64,000 nt of DNA from Scopulibacillus daqui (GCF_016908855.1 NZ_JAFBER010000011.1:25809-89808), one strand, 5' to 3'. Shown: positions 34,434 through 43,058, counted from the first letter of the stretch. The notes: generated from the letters alone by a model not told the origin. Numbers and translations: made by a program.

Positions 34434-34571
34434 TTAAGTTGAAGGACGATTAGGGCCTTCTAATTTTTTATCTCCGTAGCCTTCCATATCTACCTCATTA
34501 GTGGCTTGCTGACGTTGTTTCACATCTTCTGGATGTTTTTCGCCTTTCTTATTTTCCTTTGGCAAGGGCAT
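34434..34571 (-). CDS. 45-residue hydrophilic protein, unknown
   Basis: Begins MPLPKENKKGEKHPEDVKQR and ends GDKKLEGPNRPST. It has no hydrophobic segment and looks disordered, as many small spore or stress proteins do, but I cannot assign a family. AGAGGTGAA lies at ideal distance before the ATG and a clear terminator follows, so translation is well supported despite the size. It is downstream of the YknX-like gene on the same strand with a 108-bp gap. Confidence 0.62.
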   Translation of the reverse strand: MPLPKENKKGEKHPEDVKQRQQATNEVDMEGYGDKKLEGPNRPST

Positions 34572-34679
34572 TTCACCTCTCTTTCTTTGGATAGTTTTTC
34601 CTTAGCGTATGATTTCATACAAAATAAAATCATTTAAATGAACACTGAAAGAAGCCCTGCCGTTTACAAAATAAGATAC

Positions 34680-35858
34680 TTAAAGATTTTGGTCAGCTTT
34701 ATCTGCTTTAACGGCTTTTAAAAATGTCTTTATGAGCCAATTCCTTTGAGGATTAACAGCGTTTGAAACGACTTTATGATCCGGATTTAAAATGACCTGA
34801 TCTCCTTTAGACAGCCCTTGTAAAATTTCTTGATAGTTGTCGCTCCTTAGTCCAGTTTCCACTTCTGTCTGAATCCGTTTATTATCTTTCTCTAAAATCA
34901 CATATTGATGTTCGCCGTCTCTTATAACGGATTGATATGGAACGACTAAGCCGCGCGTTATTTTGGCCGGGATATCAATCGAAACATGAAAGCCGTATTT
35001 TAACGTTTTTTCTGAACCTTTATCAAGCCGGATATTCACAGTATAGAAACTTAGATTATTGTTTTTATCGGATGCCTTCTCCTCAGGCGCTGCTGAAACG
35101 TCCGTAATAGTGCCTGTCAGGGATTTATCTGCTGCTGATTTTGGTTTAATGATGACTTCTGTTCCTTTTTTGGCTTTGGCATAATCTCTTTCAGATATTC
35201 TCCCTTTCACCTTCAACTTATCCGATATAACATAGACCATCGAAATATATGGCTTCGTGTCTGTTAAGTTCGTGTTAATTTCGGCAACTGTACCATTAAT
35301 GCTGCTTTTAACCGTCAGTTTCTCAAGCTTATCTTTCTTTTCAGCTAATTTTGATTGGTTATCCTTTAAATCTAACTCTGCCATTCTCTTCTCATTTTGA
35401 AGAGACGCTATTTGACTGGTTAATGCCGCCGCTTGACCATCAGAAGCGTAGCCAGATTGAGCTTTGTTAAGGCTTTGCCGATCCTCTTCCAATTTTTGGC
35501 TAATTTCTTGAATTTTAATATTTAACCTTTCTTGATCATTTTCCAATTGCTCGATTTGCGCTTTAGCGCTTTCACTGTCATATGTAATTAAAGGCATCCC
35601 TTTATGAACCCTTTGCCCCTCCTTCACAGTTATTTTTGCATTTCCGATGGAGGGATCTACGTATGCTTTTTGCTCTTTGGCGGGAACGGCTATTCCGGAG
35701 GTCCTAAATGAATCTGTAAGCGCCATTTCCCTTACTGTAAATGTTTTGAGTTCCTCTTTTGACAAAGTATGATTCTGCTTCATTAAGTATATATTTACGC
35801 CAATCAATGCAATGAATACTGCCGCAGTCATAAGCGGTATCCAAACCTTTCTTCTCAA
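34680..35858 (-). CDS. yknX: YknX-like membrane-fusion (periplasmic adaptor-type) protein
   Basis: 392-residue HlyD/MacA-like adaptor. N-terminal membrane anchor (~7-26), then the biotinyl-lipoyl half motif ITVKEGQRVHKGMPLITYDS (~75-94). A long coiled-coil hairpin (~95-180, e.g. QIEQLENDQERLNIKIQE) is followed by the second lipoyl half KSSINGTVAEINTNL and a beta-barrel domain. It follows a YIP1-family gene by 16 bp, as YknX follows YknW in the B. subtilis yknWXYZ operon, which resists the SdpC toxin. The ABC genes yknY and yknZ are absent here, which leaves the adaptor without an obvious pump. Confidence 0.78.
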   Translation of the reverse strand: MRRKVWIPLMTAAVFIALIGVNIYLMKQNHTLSKEELKTFTVREMALTDSFRTSGIAVPAKEQKAYVDPSIGNAKITVKEGQRVHKGMPLITYDSESAKAQIEQLENDQERLNIKIQEISQKLEEDRQSLNKAQSGYASDGQAAALTSQIASLQNEKRMAELDLKDNQSKLAEKKDKLEKLTVKSSINGTVAEINTNLTDTKPYISMVYVISDKLKVKGRISERDYAKAKKGTEVIIKPKSAADKSLTGTITDVSAAPEEKASDKNNNLSFYTVNIRLDKGSEKTLKYGFHVSIDIPAKITRGLVVPYQSVIRDGEHQYVILEKDNKRIQTEVETGLRSDNYQEILQGLSKGDQVILNPDHKVVSNAVNPQRNWLIKTFLKAVKADKADQNL

Positions 35859-35874
35859 AACTATCCCTCCAATG

Positions 35875-36531
35875 TCATGGTGTCAGCGTTGCTGTACCTT
35901 CTAACATGCCTATTAAGATATACATAAGGCTTGTGATAATGATCGCAGTAATCATATAGCTCTTTCTTTTTTGAGAAGTACGAAAGAAAGCTCTGGTTTG
36001 TATAATCAGCCCCCAAATAAAAAATATTGTTATGCTATTCAGCAATAAGAAAAATAACCTGTTGTCCGTCAATTGTCTGCCTATGATGCCAAGGCCAAAG
36101 ACCGATAATAAATTATTTGTATGCAAGAGCAAGAAAACAGCAAGATTAAAAAAACTTCCTATAAGATAAATCAAAGACACATAACTGTTAATAACAAAGA
36201 TCTTCTTAAAACCGGCATCAAGGAGAAAAGGCCAGCAGATAAGCGAAACAGCCAGATTAGCTGCCAATGGCAAAAAAAGATATATGATAAAGACAATAAC
36301 AACATAAAAGCTTCCTAAAATAAAAGTCATTTTATTTGAAAAAAAACCTTCAAATTCCGGCACCAGCCGATTCAAAGCGGTTAATATTGTAATAGTCCCG
36401 ATTATTCCAGATAAAATGGATATGATAATCCACCTTGGGATTAAGCCTTTAAATTGATTGATCTCCTGAAAACTTTCAAACTCTTTATCAGGTTTTAGAA
36501 TCCCTCTGAATAGTTTGATAGAATGGCTCAA
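35875..36531 (-). CDS. yknW: YIP1-family membrane protein, YknW-like
   Basis: 218 residues with five hydrophobic segments (roughly 33-53, 70-98, 110-135, 155-175, 190-210). Early RGILKPDKEFESFQEINQFK is typical of YIP1/YknW proteins. YknW helps assemble the YknXYZ complex in B. subtilis. Here it is followed only by yknX. ATG 36531 is preceded by GCAAGGGGGTTAT. Confidence in the YIP1 fold is better than in the YknW name. Confidence 0.72.
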   Translation of the reverse strand: MSHSIKLFRGILKPDKEFESFQEINQFKGLIPRWIIISILSGIIGTITILTALNRLVPEFEGFFSNKMTFILGSFYVVIVFIIYLFLPLAANLAVSLICWPFLLDAGFKKIFVINSYVSLIYLIGSFFNLAVFLLLHTNNLLSVFGLGIIGRQLTDNRLFFLLLNSITIFFIWGLIIQTRAFFRTSQKRKSYMITAIIITSLMYILIGMLEGTATLTP

Positions 36532-36726
36532 ATTATAACCCCCTTGCTTTTATATCATATGTACGGCCATCCGAGCGAAAGACAATATATAAAATATTAT
36601 GACATAAAATGATAATGTTTTGTCGTTAAGATTTACACAATAACTAATAAACAGATTTTGAAAATGCTTTCCTCTTTGGGACTCTCAGGCATAAAATAGT
36701 AAGTATAGATATGCTGTATTTTTTGA

Positions 36727-36858
36727 GGAGGTCAAGGTCATGAAAAGGAAGATAACCTTATTCGCTTATCTGTCGGACTTGAAGCATGGGAAGATATTTG
36801 GGAGGACCTAAAACAGGCATTGGATTATTTAACAAGAACGAAAAGTATCAATGGCTAA
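36727..36858 (+). pseudogene. C-terminal remnant of a Cys/Met-metabolism PLP enzyme
   Basis: The frame ending at TAA 36856-36858 encodes GHEKEDNLIRLSVGLEAW and EDIWEDLKQALDYLTR, the well known C-terminal tail of cystathionine gamma-synthase/beta-lyase/methionine gamma-lyase enzymes (…DNLIRLSVGIExxEDLxxDLxxAL). Nothing of the preceding ~350 residues is present; the frame opens just after a TGA at 36724. An intact AGGAGG and ATG lie upstream in another frame, giving a 23-codon ORF only. This is best explained as debris of a deleted gene. Confidence 0.75.
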
Positions 36859-36877
36859 CGGTCAACCCGTTAGCCAT
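36851..36877. terminator. terminator between the PLP-enzyme remnant and the RHH gene
   Basis: ATGGCTAACGG and CCGTTAGCCAT form an 11-bp perfect stem with a TCAAC loop, followed by TTCATT. It probably ended the lost gene and now also serves the minus-strand RHH gene. Confidence 0.65.
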
Positions 36878-36878
36878 T

Positions 36879-37046
36879 TCATTCGTCTTTAGATTTTCCA
36901 GGCAGCCGTCCCGCTTTTTTGGCAGCTTCTTTTAACAGAAACTCAATATGGCTGTTGACGCTGCGAAACTCATCATTTGCCCATTTTTGCAAGATCTCGT
37001 AAAGTTTTGGATCAATCCTTAGAGGGAAACTTTTCTTTTTTGGCAT
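36879..37046 (-). CDS. ribbon-helix-helix (Arc-type) DNA-binding protein
   Basis: 55 residues: MPKKKSFPLRIDPKLYEILQ, then KWANDEFRSVNSHIEFLLKE and a basic tail. The strand KSFPLRI followed by helices with RSVNSHIEFLL is the Arc/MetJ fold of antitoxins and small repressors. It lies 72 bp downstream of the SPFH gene on the same strand. Genes of this type often accompany SPFH/stomatin-like genes in Firmicutes and actinobacteria, though the reason is not known. The ribosome site AAGGGTTATTC is moderate. Confidence 0.75.
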   Translation of the reverse strand: MPKKKSFPLRIDPKLYEILQKWANDEFRSVNSHIEFLLKEAAKKAGRLPGKSKDE

Positions 37047-37118
37047 GAATAACCCTTCTTTATCCCGCTTTCGTTTATTTGAGTTAAGCCTCAGCCTTAT
37101 GATAGAAGACTAAACTCA

Positions 37119-37961
37119 TTAATAGAGACTTCCCGCATTAATCACCGGCTGAGCAGATTTTTCCGAAACAATCGCCACCATTAAGTTATTGACCATATTG
37201 ACTTTACGTTCTTCATCCAATTCAATTGTCTGATCTTCTTCTAGTTCGTTAATAGCCATTTTTGCCATGCTGACAGCACCTTCAACAATTTTTTGGCGTG
37301 CGGAAATAATAGCGGCAGCCTGCTGTCTTTGCAGCATGGCTTGAGCAATTTCAGGCGAGTATGCCAAATGGGTCAAGCGCGCTTCAACGACTTTGACGCC
37401 AGAAACCTTAAGACGATTTTGCAACTCTAATTCAAGTTCTTTAGAGACTTCCTCCGCGTTTCCTCTTAATGTTAATCGGTTATCATCAAATGTGTCATAA
37501 GGATAATGAGATGCTACGTGCCTAAGCGCTGTTTCGCTTTGGATTTCCACAAATTCTTCGTACTCATCAACATCAAAAATAGCTTTGGCCGGATCAATCA
37601 CTTTAAAAACAATAACGGCAGCAATTTCAATAGGATTCCCTTCATCATCATTCACTTTCAGTCTTTCGCTGTTAAAGTTCCTCACTCTAAGAGAGACTGT
37701 ACGTTTTTTTGTTAAAGGCACTGTAAAAATTAAGCCGCTTTTTCGTATGGTGCCCATATACTTTCCAAAAAATATCACAACAGCCGCTTGATTCGGCTGA
37801 ATAATAGTGATGCCGCTGGCAATAAGCGCTGCTATAACAAGAGCAATTGCAGCTGCAGCCGGCACCCCTTGAAATAATGAGACAATCGCTATGACAACAC
37901 ATACAACGGCACATAAAACACCAATAAAACCATCCACGTGCCAAGCTTTCCTATCTTTCAT
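37119..37961 (-). CDS. SPFH/Band-7 (stomatin-like) membrane protein
   Basis: 280 residues: two closely spaced hydrophobic segments (~12-32, 34-54), then an SPFH domain (~58-230) starting QPNQAAVVIFFGKYMGTIRK, with IAAVIVFKVIDPAKAIFDV and FDDNRLTLRGNAEEVSKELE. It ends in a helical tail. Such proteins oligomerise and scaffold membrane microdomains. The RHH protein gene follows. ATG 37961 has GGCGGGGT upstream, which is a weak site. Confidence 0.88.
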   Translation of the reverse strand: MKDRKAWHVDGFIGVLCAVVCVVIAIVSLFQGVPAAAAIALVIAALIASGITIIQPNQAAVVIFFGKYMGTIRKSGLIFTVPLTKKRTVSLRVRNFNSERLKVNDDEGNPIEIAAVIVFKVIDPAKAIFDVDEYEEFVEIQSETALRHVASHYPYDTFDDNRLTLRGNAEEVSKELELELQNRLKVSGVKVVEARLTHLAYSPEIAQAMLQRQQAAAIISARQKIVEGAVSMAKMAINELEEDQTIELDEERKVNMVNNLMVAIVSEKSAQPVINAGSLY

Positions 37962-38159
37962 TCGTACCCCGCCTTTTTATATTGTTTTGATATTTTTATG
38001 ATATCACTTTTGTATATAAATGTAAATCATTAATTTCAAATAATATGAAAAAAATAGGTTGATTTTACACAAGAACAAAATTGGACTAATATAGTTATGG
38101 TATATTTATATTTAAAGTGATTTATGGAGGATCATTTTACATAGAGGAGGCATATAAGG

Positions 38160-39173
38160 GTGCAAGCATCTAAGCAAACCCCCCTATTGGATTTAGGAAC
38201 ACAAAGTTTACTTGAGCAATATCAAGAAGACTTGCAGAAGCAGCTGCTGGCTTTCGCAAGCAGAACCTTTGAAAATATTTATGCAAAACAATTAGATAAC
38301 AATATCGCACAAATGATGACCGAAGAACTGGACCCAAGCGATTACGAACTCTTCGCTAACTGCTATTTAATATGGCAAATATTTTTGAAACGAGTAAAAG
38401 CCAATAAGACAGCTGTCACGATTTTCTACCAAGAACTAAGAAAGCAACAGCTTACCCAGCCGTTGCTGCAAATGGTTAAACAATGGCAAAAAGCCGTACC
38501 ATCGATTTATGAAGTTATCGAACATTGCAATAAGCAAACGGTTAAAATCCGGGATATCCTTACTGGTTCCGAATATACATGCGGTATGAGCGAGGAAATT
38601 CCTCCTGTTAACAGCTTGATTATTGGATTTTTGATTGACATCGGCATGCGAAAAGAATTCTTTTGTTTCTTCCTTGACATTAACGAAAAAAATACAGTTG
38701 AAAAAGTCAAAAAGGAACTCATTGCTTTTCTGGACGGACGGAAAGACGCGGTGATTAAACACTACCCTGAAATCGTGATTAAAGTGCTTCAAGCAGTCAG
38801 AAGCGAAGAAGAAAAGAAAGGTATTGCGGCGTTATCTGAATCTCAAAAACTGGTATTAGATGATTATTTAAAAAATGTAAATGAGGTATATTCTAAAAGT
38901 ACTCATGACTTTATAGATATACTTTGGCATAAATTCTGCAAAAAAGTCGATCCTAAAATGAAAAAACCGGAGATTTTCACAGCGGCTTTAGAATATCTTG
39001 CCGCGCAAATTGAAGAGGATGATCAAGCAACACAAAGCGTCCTCGCGAAAAAATATCAAACCACAAGCAGCAGTCTTTCAAATAAATACCGTCAAATCAT
39101 GGACTTTGCAAAAGAAGACGTAGCCAAGTATTTATCTTTGTTAAAAAAAGACCAAGAAGTCAGTGCTTCCTGA
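38160..39173 (+). CDS. hypothetical protein with C-terminal helix-turn-helix-like segment
   Basis: 337-residue, mostly helical soluble protein. No family is recognised. The last 70 residues (TAALEYLAAQIEEDDQATQS, then VLAKKYQTTSSSLSNKYRQI) look like a helix-turn-helix in which TTSSSLSNKYRQ would be the recognition helix. The middle carries a strand-rich stretch (VKIRDILTGSEYTCGMSEEI) with one Cys, reminiscent of SEC-C/YecA-linked proteins. GTG start at 38160, close behind AGAGGAGGCATATAAGG. It is divergent from the SPFH gene and has its own terminator. Confidence 0.7.
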   Translation: MQASKQTPLLDLGTQSLLEQYQEDLQKQLLAFASRTFENIYAKQLDNNIAQMMTEELDPSDYELFANCYLIWQIFLKRVKANKTAVTIFYQELRKQQLTQPLLQMVKQWQKAVPSIYEVIEHCNKQTVKIRDILTGSEYTCGMSEEIPPVNSLIIGFLIDIGMRKEFFCFFLDINEKNTVEKVKKELIAFLDGRKDAVIKHYPEIVIKVLQAVRSEEEKKGIAALSESQKLVLDDYLKNVNEVYSKSTHDFIDILWHKFCKKVDPKMKKPEIFTAALEYLAAQIEEDDQATQSVLAKKYQTTSSSLSNKYRQIMDFAKEDVAKYLSLLKKDQEVSAS

Positions 39174-39181
39174 TTGCAGAA

Positions 39182-39207
39182 CTCGCCACCGGACGGCGAG
39201 TTTTTTT
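39182..39207 (+). terminator. terminator of the HTH-like gene
   Basis: CTCGCC (39182-39187) and GGCGAG (39195-39200) with a short loop, followed by TTTTTTT. Confidence 0.9.
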
Positions 39208-39683
39208 AATCAAAACGCCGCTGTTATTTCTCTTTCTGAAAGCTATGGATCAGATAACAGCGGCAGCACATAATACATCGTTTCGACCCATTTAGACATT
39301 TTTCTTCTATTATATATGTCTTTAAGCGAATTTTTCCAAAACCGTAACAGCATGATTGATAGATAGTAAAAATTTTTAACAAAAAGAAAATCGGGCTTAT
39401 TTCATTACCCGATTCTTTGAAAACGTATATTAAATCCCTTTCAATGACAGATATTGCATATTCAATGATAATCATAGATGCCGAAATTCCCGTGCTAAAA
39501 AAATAATGCTGGAGGGTTTATACCGTTATTTAGCCAAAAAGATCGTGCTTTCCCAACACTCTATGACATCGCAACTATGTTTTACCTGCATTTATCATAA
39601 CAAAGTTCATCATGACTACAGTAATCATGTAATTTTTCACATCTTTCCATACATACCCTAAAAAAATGTGCTGTGAAGAAATT
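39208..39683. other. intergenic region, no convincing gene
   Basis: About 475 bp of AT-rich sequence. An open frame on the minus strand (39224-39475) has no ribosome site and Cys/Ile-rich, protein-unlike composition. CTGGAGGGTTTAT at 39512-39524 recurs before ltaS (40441-40453), but no start codon follows it here. Confidence 0.5.
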
Positions 39684-40040
39684 TTAGTCTCCTGCCTCTA
39701 TTAAGACTATCTTTTCACTAAAACGCCCCCGCTTTTCAGCTTTTTTGCAACGCATCTCCTCTACTTTTTCCATAGGGATTCCATATGCTTCAGCCAGTGC
39801 AGCAATCACTTCCAGACAGTCCGCCAATTCTTCAGCCATTTCTGATTGCGTTATACACCCTGCCGCTTCATTCGCTTCTTCAATAAGCTTATTTTTAAGA
39901 GCCTCTTGGTATTTCTCGTTGTTTAAGTGAACAATCTTATAATTTTTCCCTGTTTTTTCGATAACTTCTGGAATCTTGTCGCGAACAAGTTTGTTATAAA
40001 TGGCCGCTTTTAACTCCTTCTTTCTTTCCCATAAGTTCAT
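39684..40040 (-). CDS. MazG-like all-alpha NTP pyrophosphohydrolase
   Basis: 118 residues or fewer. YNKLVRDKIPEVIEKTGK is the signature of the house-cleaning phosphoribosyl-ATP pyrophosphohydrolase-like family. The EEANEAAG and EELADCLEVIAALAEAYGI helices carry the E-E-x-x-E/E-x-x-D magnesium ligands. The C-terminus KRGRFSEKIVLIE is also typical. It should hydrolyse non-canonical nucleotides. The start is uncertain: ATG 40040 has no ribosome site, while AAGAAGGAG inside the frame is followed 12 nt later by ATT TAT AAC, where relatives begin, so an AUU start is possible. Confidence 0.82.
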   Translation of the reverse strand: MNLWERKKELKAAIYNKLVRDKIPEVIEKTGKNYKIVHLNNEKYQEALKNKLIEEANEAAGCITQSEMAEELADCLEVIAALAEAYGIPMEKVEEMRCKKAEKRGRFSEKIVLIEAGD

Positions 40041-40043
40041 CAA

Positions 40044-40532
40044 ACAAAATGACTATTGACCCATTTAAAAAAACGGGAATAATGGCTTAAAATATCGGTA
40101 AGCATTCCGTATAGGTTTTGTATTAATTGAATAGGGGTAATTTAATAAAATGTTTCTATATTTCTTCTTAAAAACCCTCCCTATCAAAAATATTTCAAAA
40201 ACTTATAACAAATTGGATGAATAAAATTTAAGTTTCAAATCATAACTTTATTGCAGGACAAACATTTATGATAACATAAGACCTGAACTTCATCATGTTA
40301 CCGTTTTCTCTGAATTTTGGCGATCATTTGGTATGATGCTGCATTCCTTGTCACAGCGGGTTATACCATGATTAAACTTGACATTTTTTATCAGCGCGCT
40401 AAAATAATGTGGAATATGTTTTACCGCTCTCTTAGTTTTTTCTGGAGGGTTTATCAATTTATTTATTGCATTTGATACTAAGACGGGAGAAACCTTGAAG
40501 TCATTGTGGGCAATGAGGAGGTACTAAAAAAT
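40044..40532 (+). promoter_or_regulatory. ltaS upstream region with sigma-A-type promoter
   Basis: TTGACA (40378-40383), 16 bp, TAAAAT (40400-40405) is a strong promoter, giving a leader of about 120 nt. Nothing coding is evident in the rest of the ~490 bp, which is AT-rich. CTGGAGGGTTTAT occurs at 40441-40453 and again at 39512. Confidence 0.6.
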
Positions 40533-42560
40533 ATGAATCTGAAAAAGATCCAGAGCCTGCTAAATAAGAAATTTGTTTTATTCTTTCTAGTTGTTATCAT
40601 GTTCTGGATGAAAACTTACATGACCTACAGAACACAGTTTCATCTGGGCATTGATAATAAGATGCAAGCCTTTCTGCTTTTTATCAACCCTATCAGCTCA
40701 GCGCTTCTATTCTTTGGAATAGCTTTATTCTTTAAAGGGCGCGGCCGCTATTGGGCGATGTTTATCATCAACTTGATCTTGTCTTTCGTACTGTACGCAA
40801 ACGTTGTATATTATCGTTTCTTTAACGATTTCATCACTTTGCCGACGCTTGAACAAACGCAGAACTTTGGTGAAGTAACCGGCAGTGCAAAGGCTCTTAT
40901 GAAACCCTTCGATATCTTTTTCTTTACGGATACGATTATTATTCTTGCGCTGATTCTATTTAAAGTCATCAAGCCGCAGGAGCGTGTAAAAGGTCGTGCC
41001 GTATTGGCTGTATTTACTTCAGCTATCATGGTTTTCATCGTTAACTTGAGCCTTGCTGAAGCTGACCGTCCGCAGCTATTAAGCCGTACATTTGACCGGA
41101 ATTATCTTGTTAAATATCTTGGTCAATATAATTATCAAATATACGACATTATTCAGACCTCCATGACAACAGCTCAAAGAGCGTTTGCAGACAGCAACGA
41201 CTTGACGGATGTTGAAAACTGGACGAAATCCAATTATACAAAACCTAATCCTGAGTATTTCGGCAAAGCTAAAGGGATGAATGTCATCTACATTTCGATG
41301 GAATCCCTGCAAAATTGGATGATTAATTATAAGCTTGATGGTAAAGAAGTTACACCGTTTTTAAACAAGCTGACGCATGATAAGAACACGTTCTACTTTG
41401 ATAACTTTTTCCATCAAACTGGCCAAGGCAAAACATCAGATGCAGAGTTCATGATGGAGAACTCATTATTCCCGTTGCCTCAAGGATCAGTTTTCTCAAC
41501 AAAGGCGCAGAACACATATCAAGCAGCACCGTCAATTTTAAGCCAGCATGGTTATACAACTGCTGCCCTTCACGGTAACTCTGGATCATTCTGGAATCGT
41601 GATGATATGTACAAATCATTGGGTTATGATAAATTTTTCGATGCCCAATACTATGATATGAGCGATAAGAACGTTATAAACTATGGTTTGAAGGATAAAC
41701 CGTTTGTAGAACAGTCTATGCCATACCTTGAAGGATTGAAGCAGCCGTTCTACGCAAAAATGATCTGGTTATCAAACCACTTCCCATTTATTTTGCCTAA
41801 GGAAGATATTGATTTCCCTGAGGCTAATACTGACGATGGTGTTGTTAACCGCTACTTCCAAACGGCTCACTATATGGATGAAGCTCTGGAACAATTCTTT
41901 AACGATCTGAAGAAGAGCGGATTATACAAAAACACAATTGTTGTGATGTACGGTGACCATTACGGCATTTCCGAAAACCATAACAAAGCAATGTCTCAAG
42001 TTATGGGCGAAAAAATCACACCTTACGTCAATGCTCAATTGCAAAGAGTGCCATTGTTCATTCATGTACCAGGCGTAAAAGGTAAAATTGATCATACCTA
42101 CGGCGGCGAAGTAGATGTTCGTCCAACGATTCTTCACCTGTTAGGTATTGATACAAAAGACTTCATTTCCTTTGGTTCTGACTTGTTATCAAAAGAACAC
42201 AGGGAAATTGTACCATTTAGAAATGGCGATTTCGTAACGCCTAAGTATACTCAAGTCAATGGCACATGTTACGAAAACCCATCAGGCAAAGTTGCTAAAG
42301 ATACTAAGGCATGCAAACCTTTTGACAGTGTCGTTAAGAAAGAACTTGCCCTTTCTGATAAGGTTGTATACGGCGACTTGCTTCGCTTCTATCAACCTAA
42401 GGGCTACAAGCCGGTTAACAGGCAAAAATATGACTATGCCAGCGACCAAACTCAAGGCTTAACCAATTGGAAAAAAATTAAAATTCCAGGTGAAGCTCAA
42501 AAGAAACATGAAGAAGCTCTAAAAGCACATTCTTCTGACAGCAGCTCTTCAGAAAAATAA
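40533..42560 (+). CDS. ltaS: lipoteichoic acid synthase (polyglycerol-phosphate transferase)
   Basis: 675-residue LtaS-family enzyme. Five N-terminal TMs (~10-190) are followed by an extracellular sulfatase-like domain. The nucleophile Thr lies in FFHQTGQGKTSDAEFMMENS. Metal-site residues are in MNVIYISMESLQN (Glu) and VVMYGDHYGISENH (Asp, His). It polymerises glycerol phosphate from phosphatidylglycerol onto a glycolipid anchor. A Ser-rich tail follows the catalytic domain. ATG 40533 is behind GAGGAGGTAC; an in-frame GTG nine codons earlier contains the site. A signal-peptidase site after the last TM (LAEA) is probable. Confidence 0.93.
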   Translation: MNLKKIQSLLNKKFVLFFLVVIMFWMKTYMTYRTQFHLGIDNKMQAFLLFINPISSALLFFGIALFFKGRGRYWAMFIINLILSFVLYANVVYYRFFNDFITLPTLEQTQNFGEVTGSAKALMKPFDIFFFTDTIIILALILFKVIKPQERVKGRAVLAVFTSAIMVFIVNLSLAEADRPQLLSRTFDRNYLVKYLGQYNYQIYDIIQTSMTTAQRAFADSNDLTDVENWTKSNYTKPNPEYFGKAKGMNVIYISMESLQNWMINYKLDGKEVTPFLNKLTHDKNTFYFDNFFHQTGQGKTSDAEFMMENSLFPLPQGSVFSTKAQNTYQAAPSILSQHGYTTAALHGNSGSFWNRDDMYKSLGYDKFFDAQYYDMSDKNVINYGLKDKPFVEQSMPYLEGLKQPFYAKMIWLSNHFPFILPKEDIDFPEANTDDGVVNRYFQTAHYMDEALEQFFNDLKKSGLYKNTIVVMYGDHYGISENHNKAMSQVMGEKITPYVNAQLQRVPLFIHVPGVKGKIDHTYGGEVDVRPTILHLLGIDTKDFISFGSDLLSKEHREIVPFRNGDFVTPKYTQVNGTCYENPSGKVAKDTKACKPFDSVVKKELALSDKVVYGDLLRFYQPKGYKPVNRQKYDYASDQTQGLTNWKKIKIPGEAQKKHEEALKAHSSDSSSSEK

Positions 42561-42576
42561 CACGGAATAAAAGCAC

Positions 42577-42609
42577 CCCCCGCAGCTAAAAAAAGCTGCG
42601 GGGGTTTTT
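42577..42609 (+). terminator. ltaS terminator
   Basis: CCCCCGCAGCT and AGCTGCGGGGG form a strong stem with an A-rich loop, followed by TTTTTG. Confidence 0.95.
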
Positions 42610-42690
42610 GCTTTATCGCAATATAAAAACTTGCCGATTCTGGCGTTTTAAAAGGGAATGATCGTTTCCTGCCAATTTATGCTTTCTTAA

Positions 42691-42697
42691 CATACAA
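42691..42697 (+). promoter_or_regulatory. possible sigma-G -10 element of the SASP gene
   Basis: CATACAA lies 38 bp before the start codon and fits the forespore -10 consensus CATNNTA at six of seven positions. No convincing -35 is seen. Confidence 0.35.
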
Positions 42698-42734
42698 AGA
42701 AACGGGAATAATAACGATGAAGGAGGGTTTATTT

Positions 42735-43007
42735 ATGACAAATAACCATTATCTTGTCCCTGGTGCCAAGAAAGGCATGCAGCAGCTTAAACAAAAAGTG
42801 ATGGCTGAACAAGGCTATAACGTGAATGCCAATCGTCCAGACAAAGCTAAGTATGAAATGGCGCAAGACCTAGGCGTCCCCTTAAAAAAAGGCTATAATG
42901 GCAATATAACCGCCAAACAAGCCGACAAAATCGGCGGGAACATCGGCGGGCAAATGGTAAAAGAAATGGTTCAAATGGCGGAAAAAAGCCTTAAAAATAA
43001 GCAATAA
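42735..43007 (+). CDS. alpha/beta-type small acid-soluble spore protein
   Basis: 90 residues from ATG 42735, behind AAGGAGGG. It has the N-terminal YLVPGAKKGMQQLK, the protease (GPR) site region KYEMAQDLGVPL and the DNA-binding C-terminal block GGNIGGQMVKEMVQMAEKSL. Compared with SspA-type proteins, about 20 residues (QKVMAEQGYNVNANRPDKA) are inserted between the first helix and the cleavage region, as in a recognised subgroup of alpha/beta SASPs. It coats forespore DNA and is degraded at germination. Monocistronic with terminator. Confidence 0.9.
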   Translation: MTNNHYLVPGAKKGMQQLKQKVMAEQGYNVNANRPDKAKYEMAQDLGVPLKKGYNGNITAKQADKIGGNIGGQMVKEMVQMAEKSLKNKQ

Positions 43008-43022
43008 ACTTTCCTTCCAAAA

Positions 43023-43058
43023 AATCATTCCTGTCATAGACAGGAATGATTGCTTTTA
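43023..43058. terminator. SASP gene terminator
   Basis: AATCATTCCTGTC and GACAGGAATGATT form a 13-bp perfect stem with an ATA loop, followed by GCTTTTATTTG. Read the other way it is 60 bp beyond the phoP stop. Confidence 0.9.

Noticed and set aside
36735..36806. 23-codon ORF starting at an ATG behind AGGAGG
   Set aside because: It runs out of frame through the PLP-enzyme remnant; more likely a by-product of the deletion than a gene.
39224..39475. 83-codon open frame on the minus strand
   Set aside because: No ribosome site, Ile/Cys-rich composition unlike neighbours, no family resemblance; treated as non-coding.
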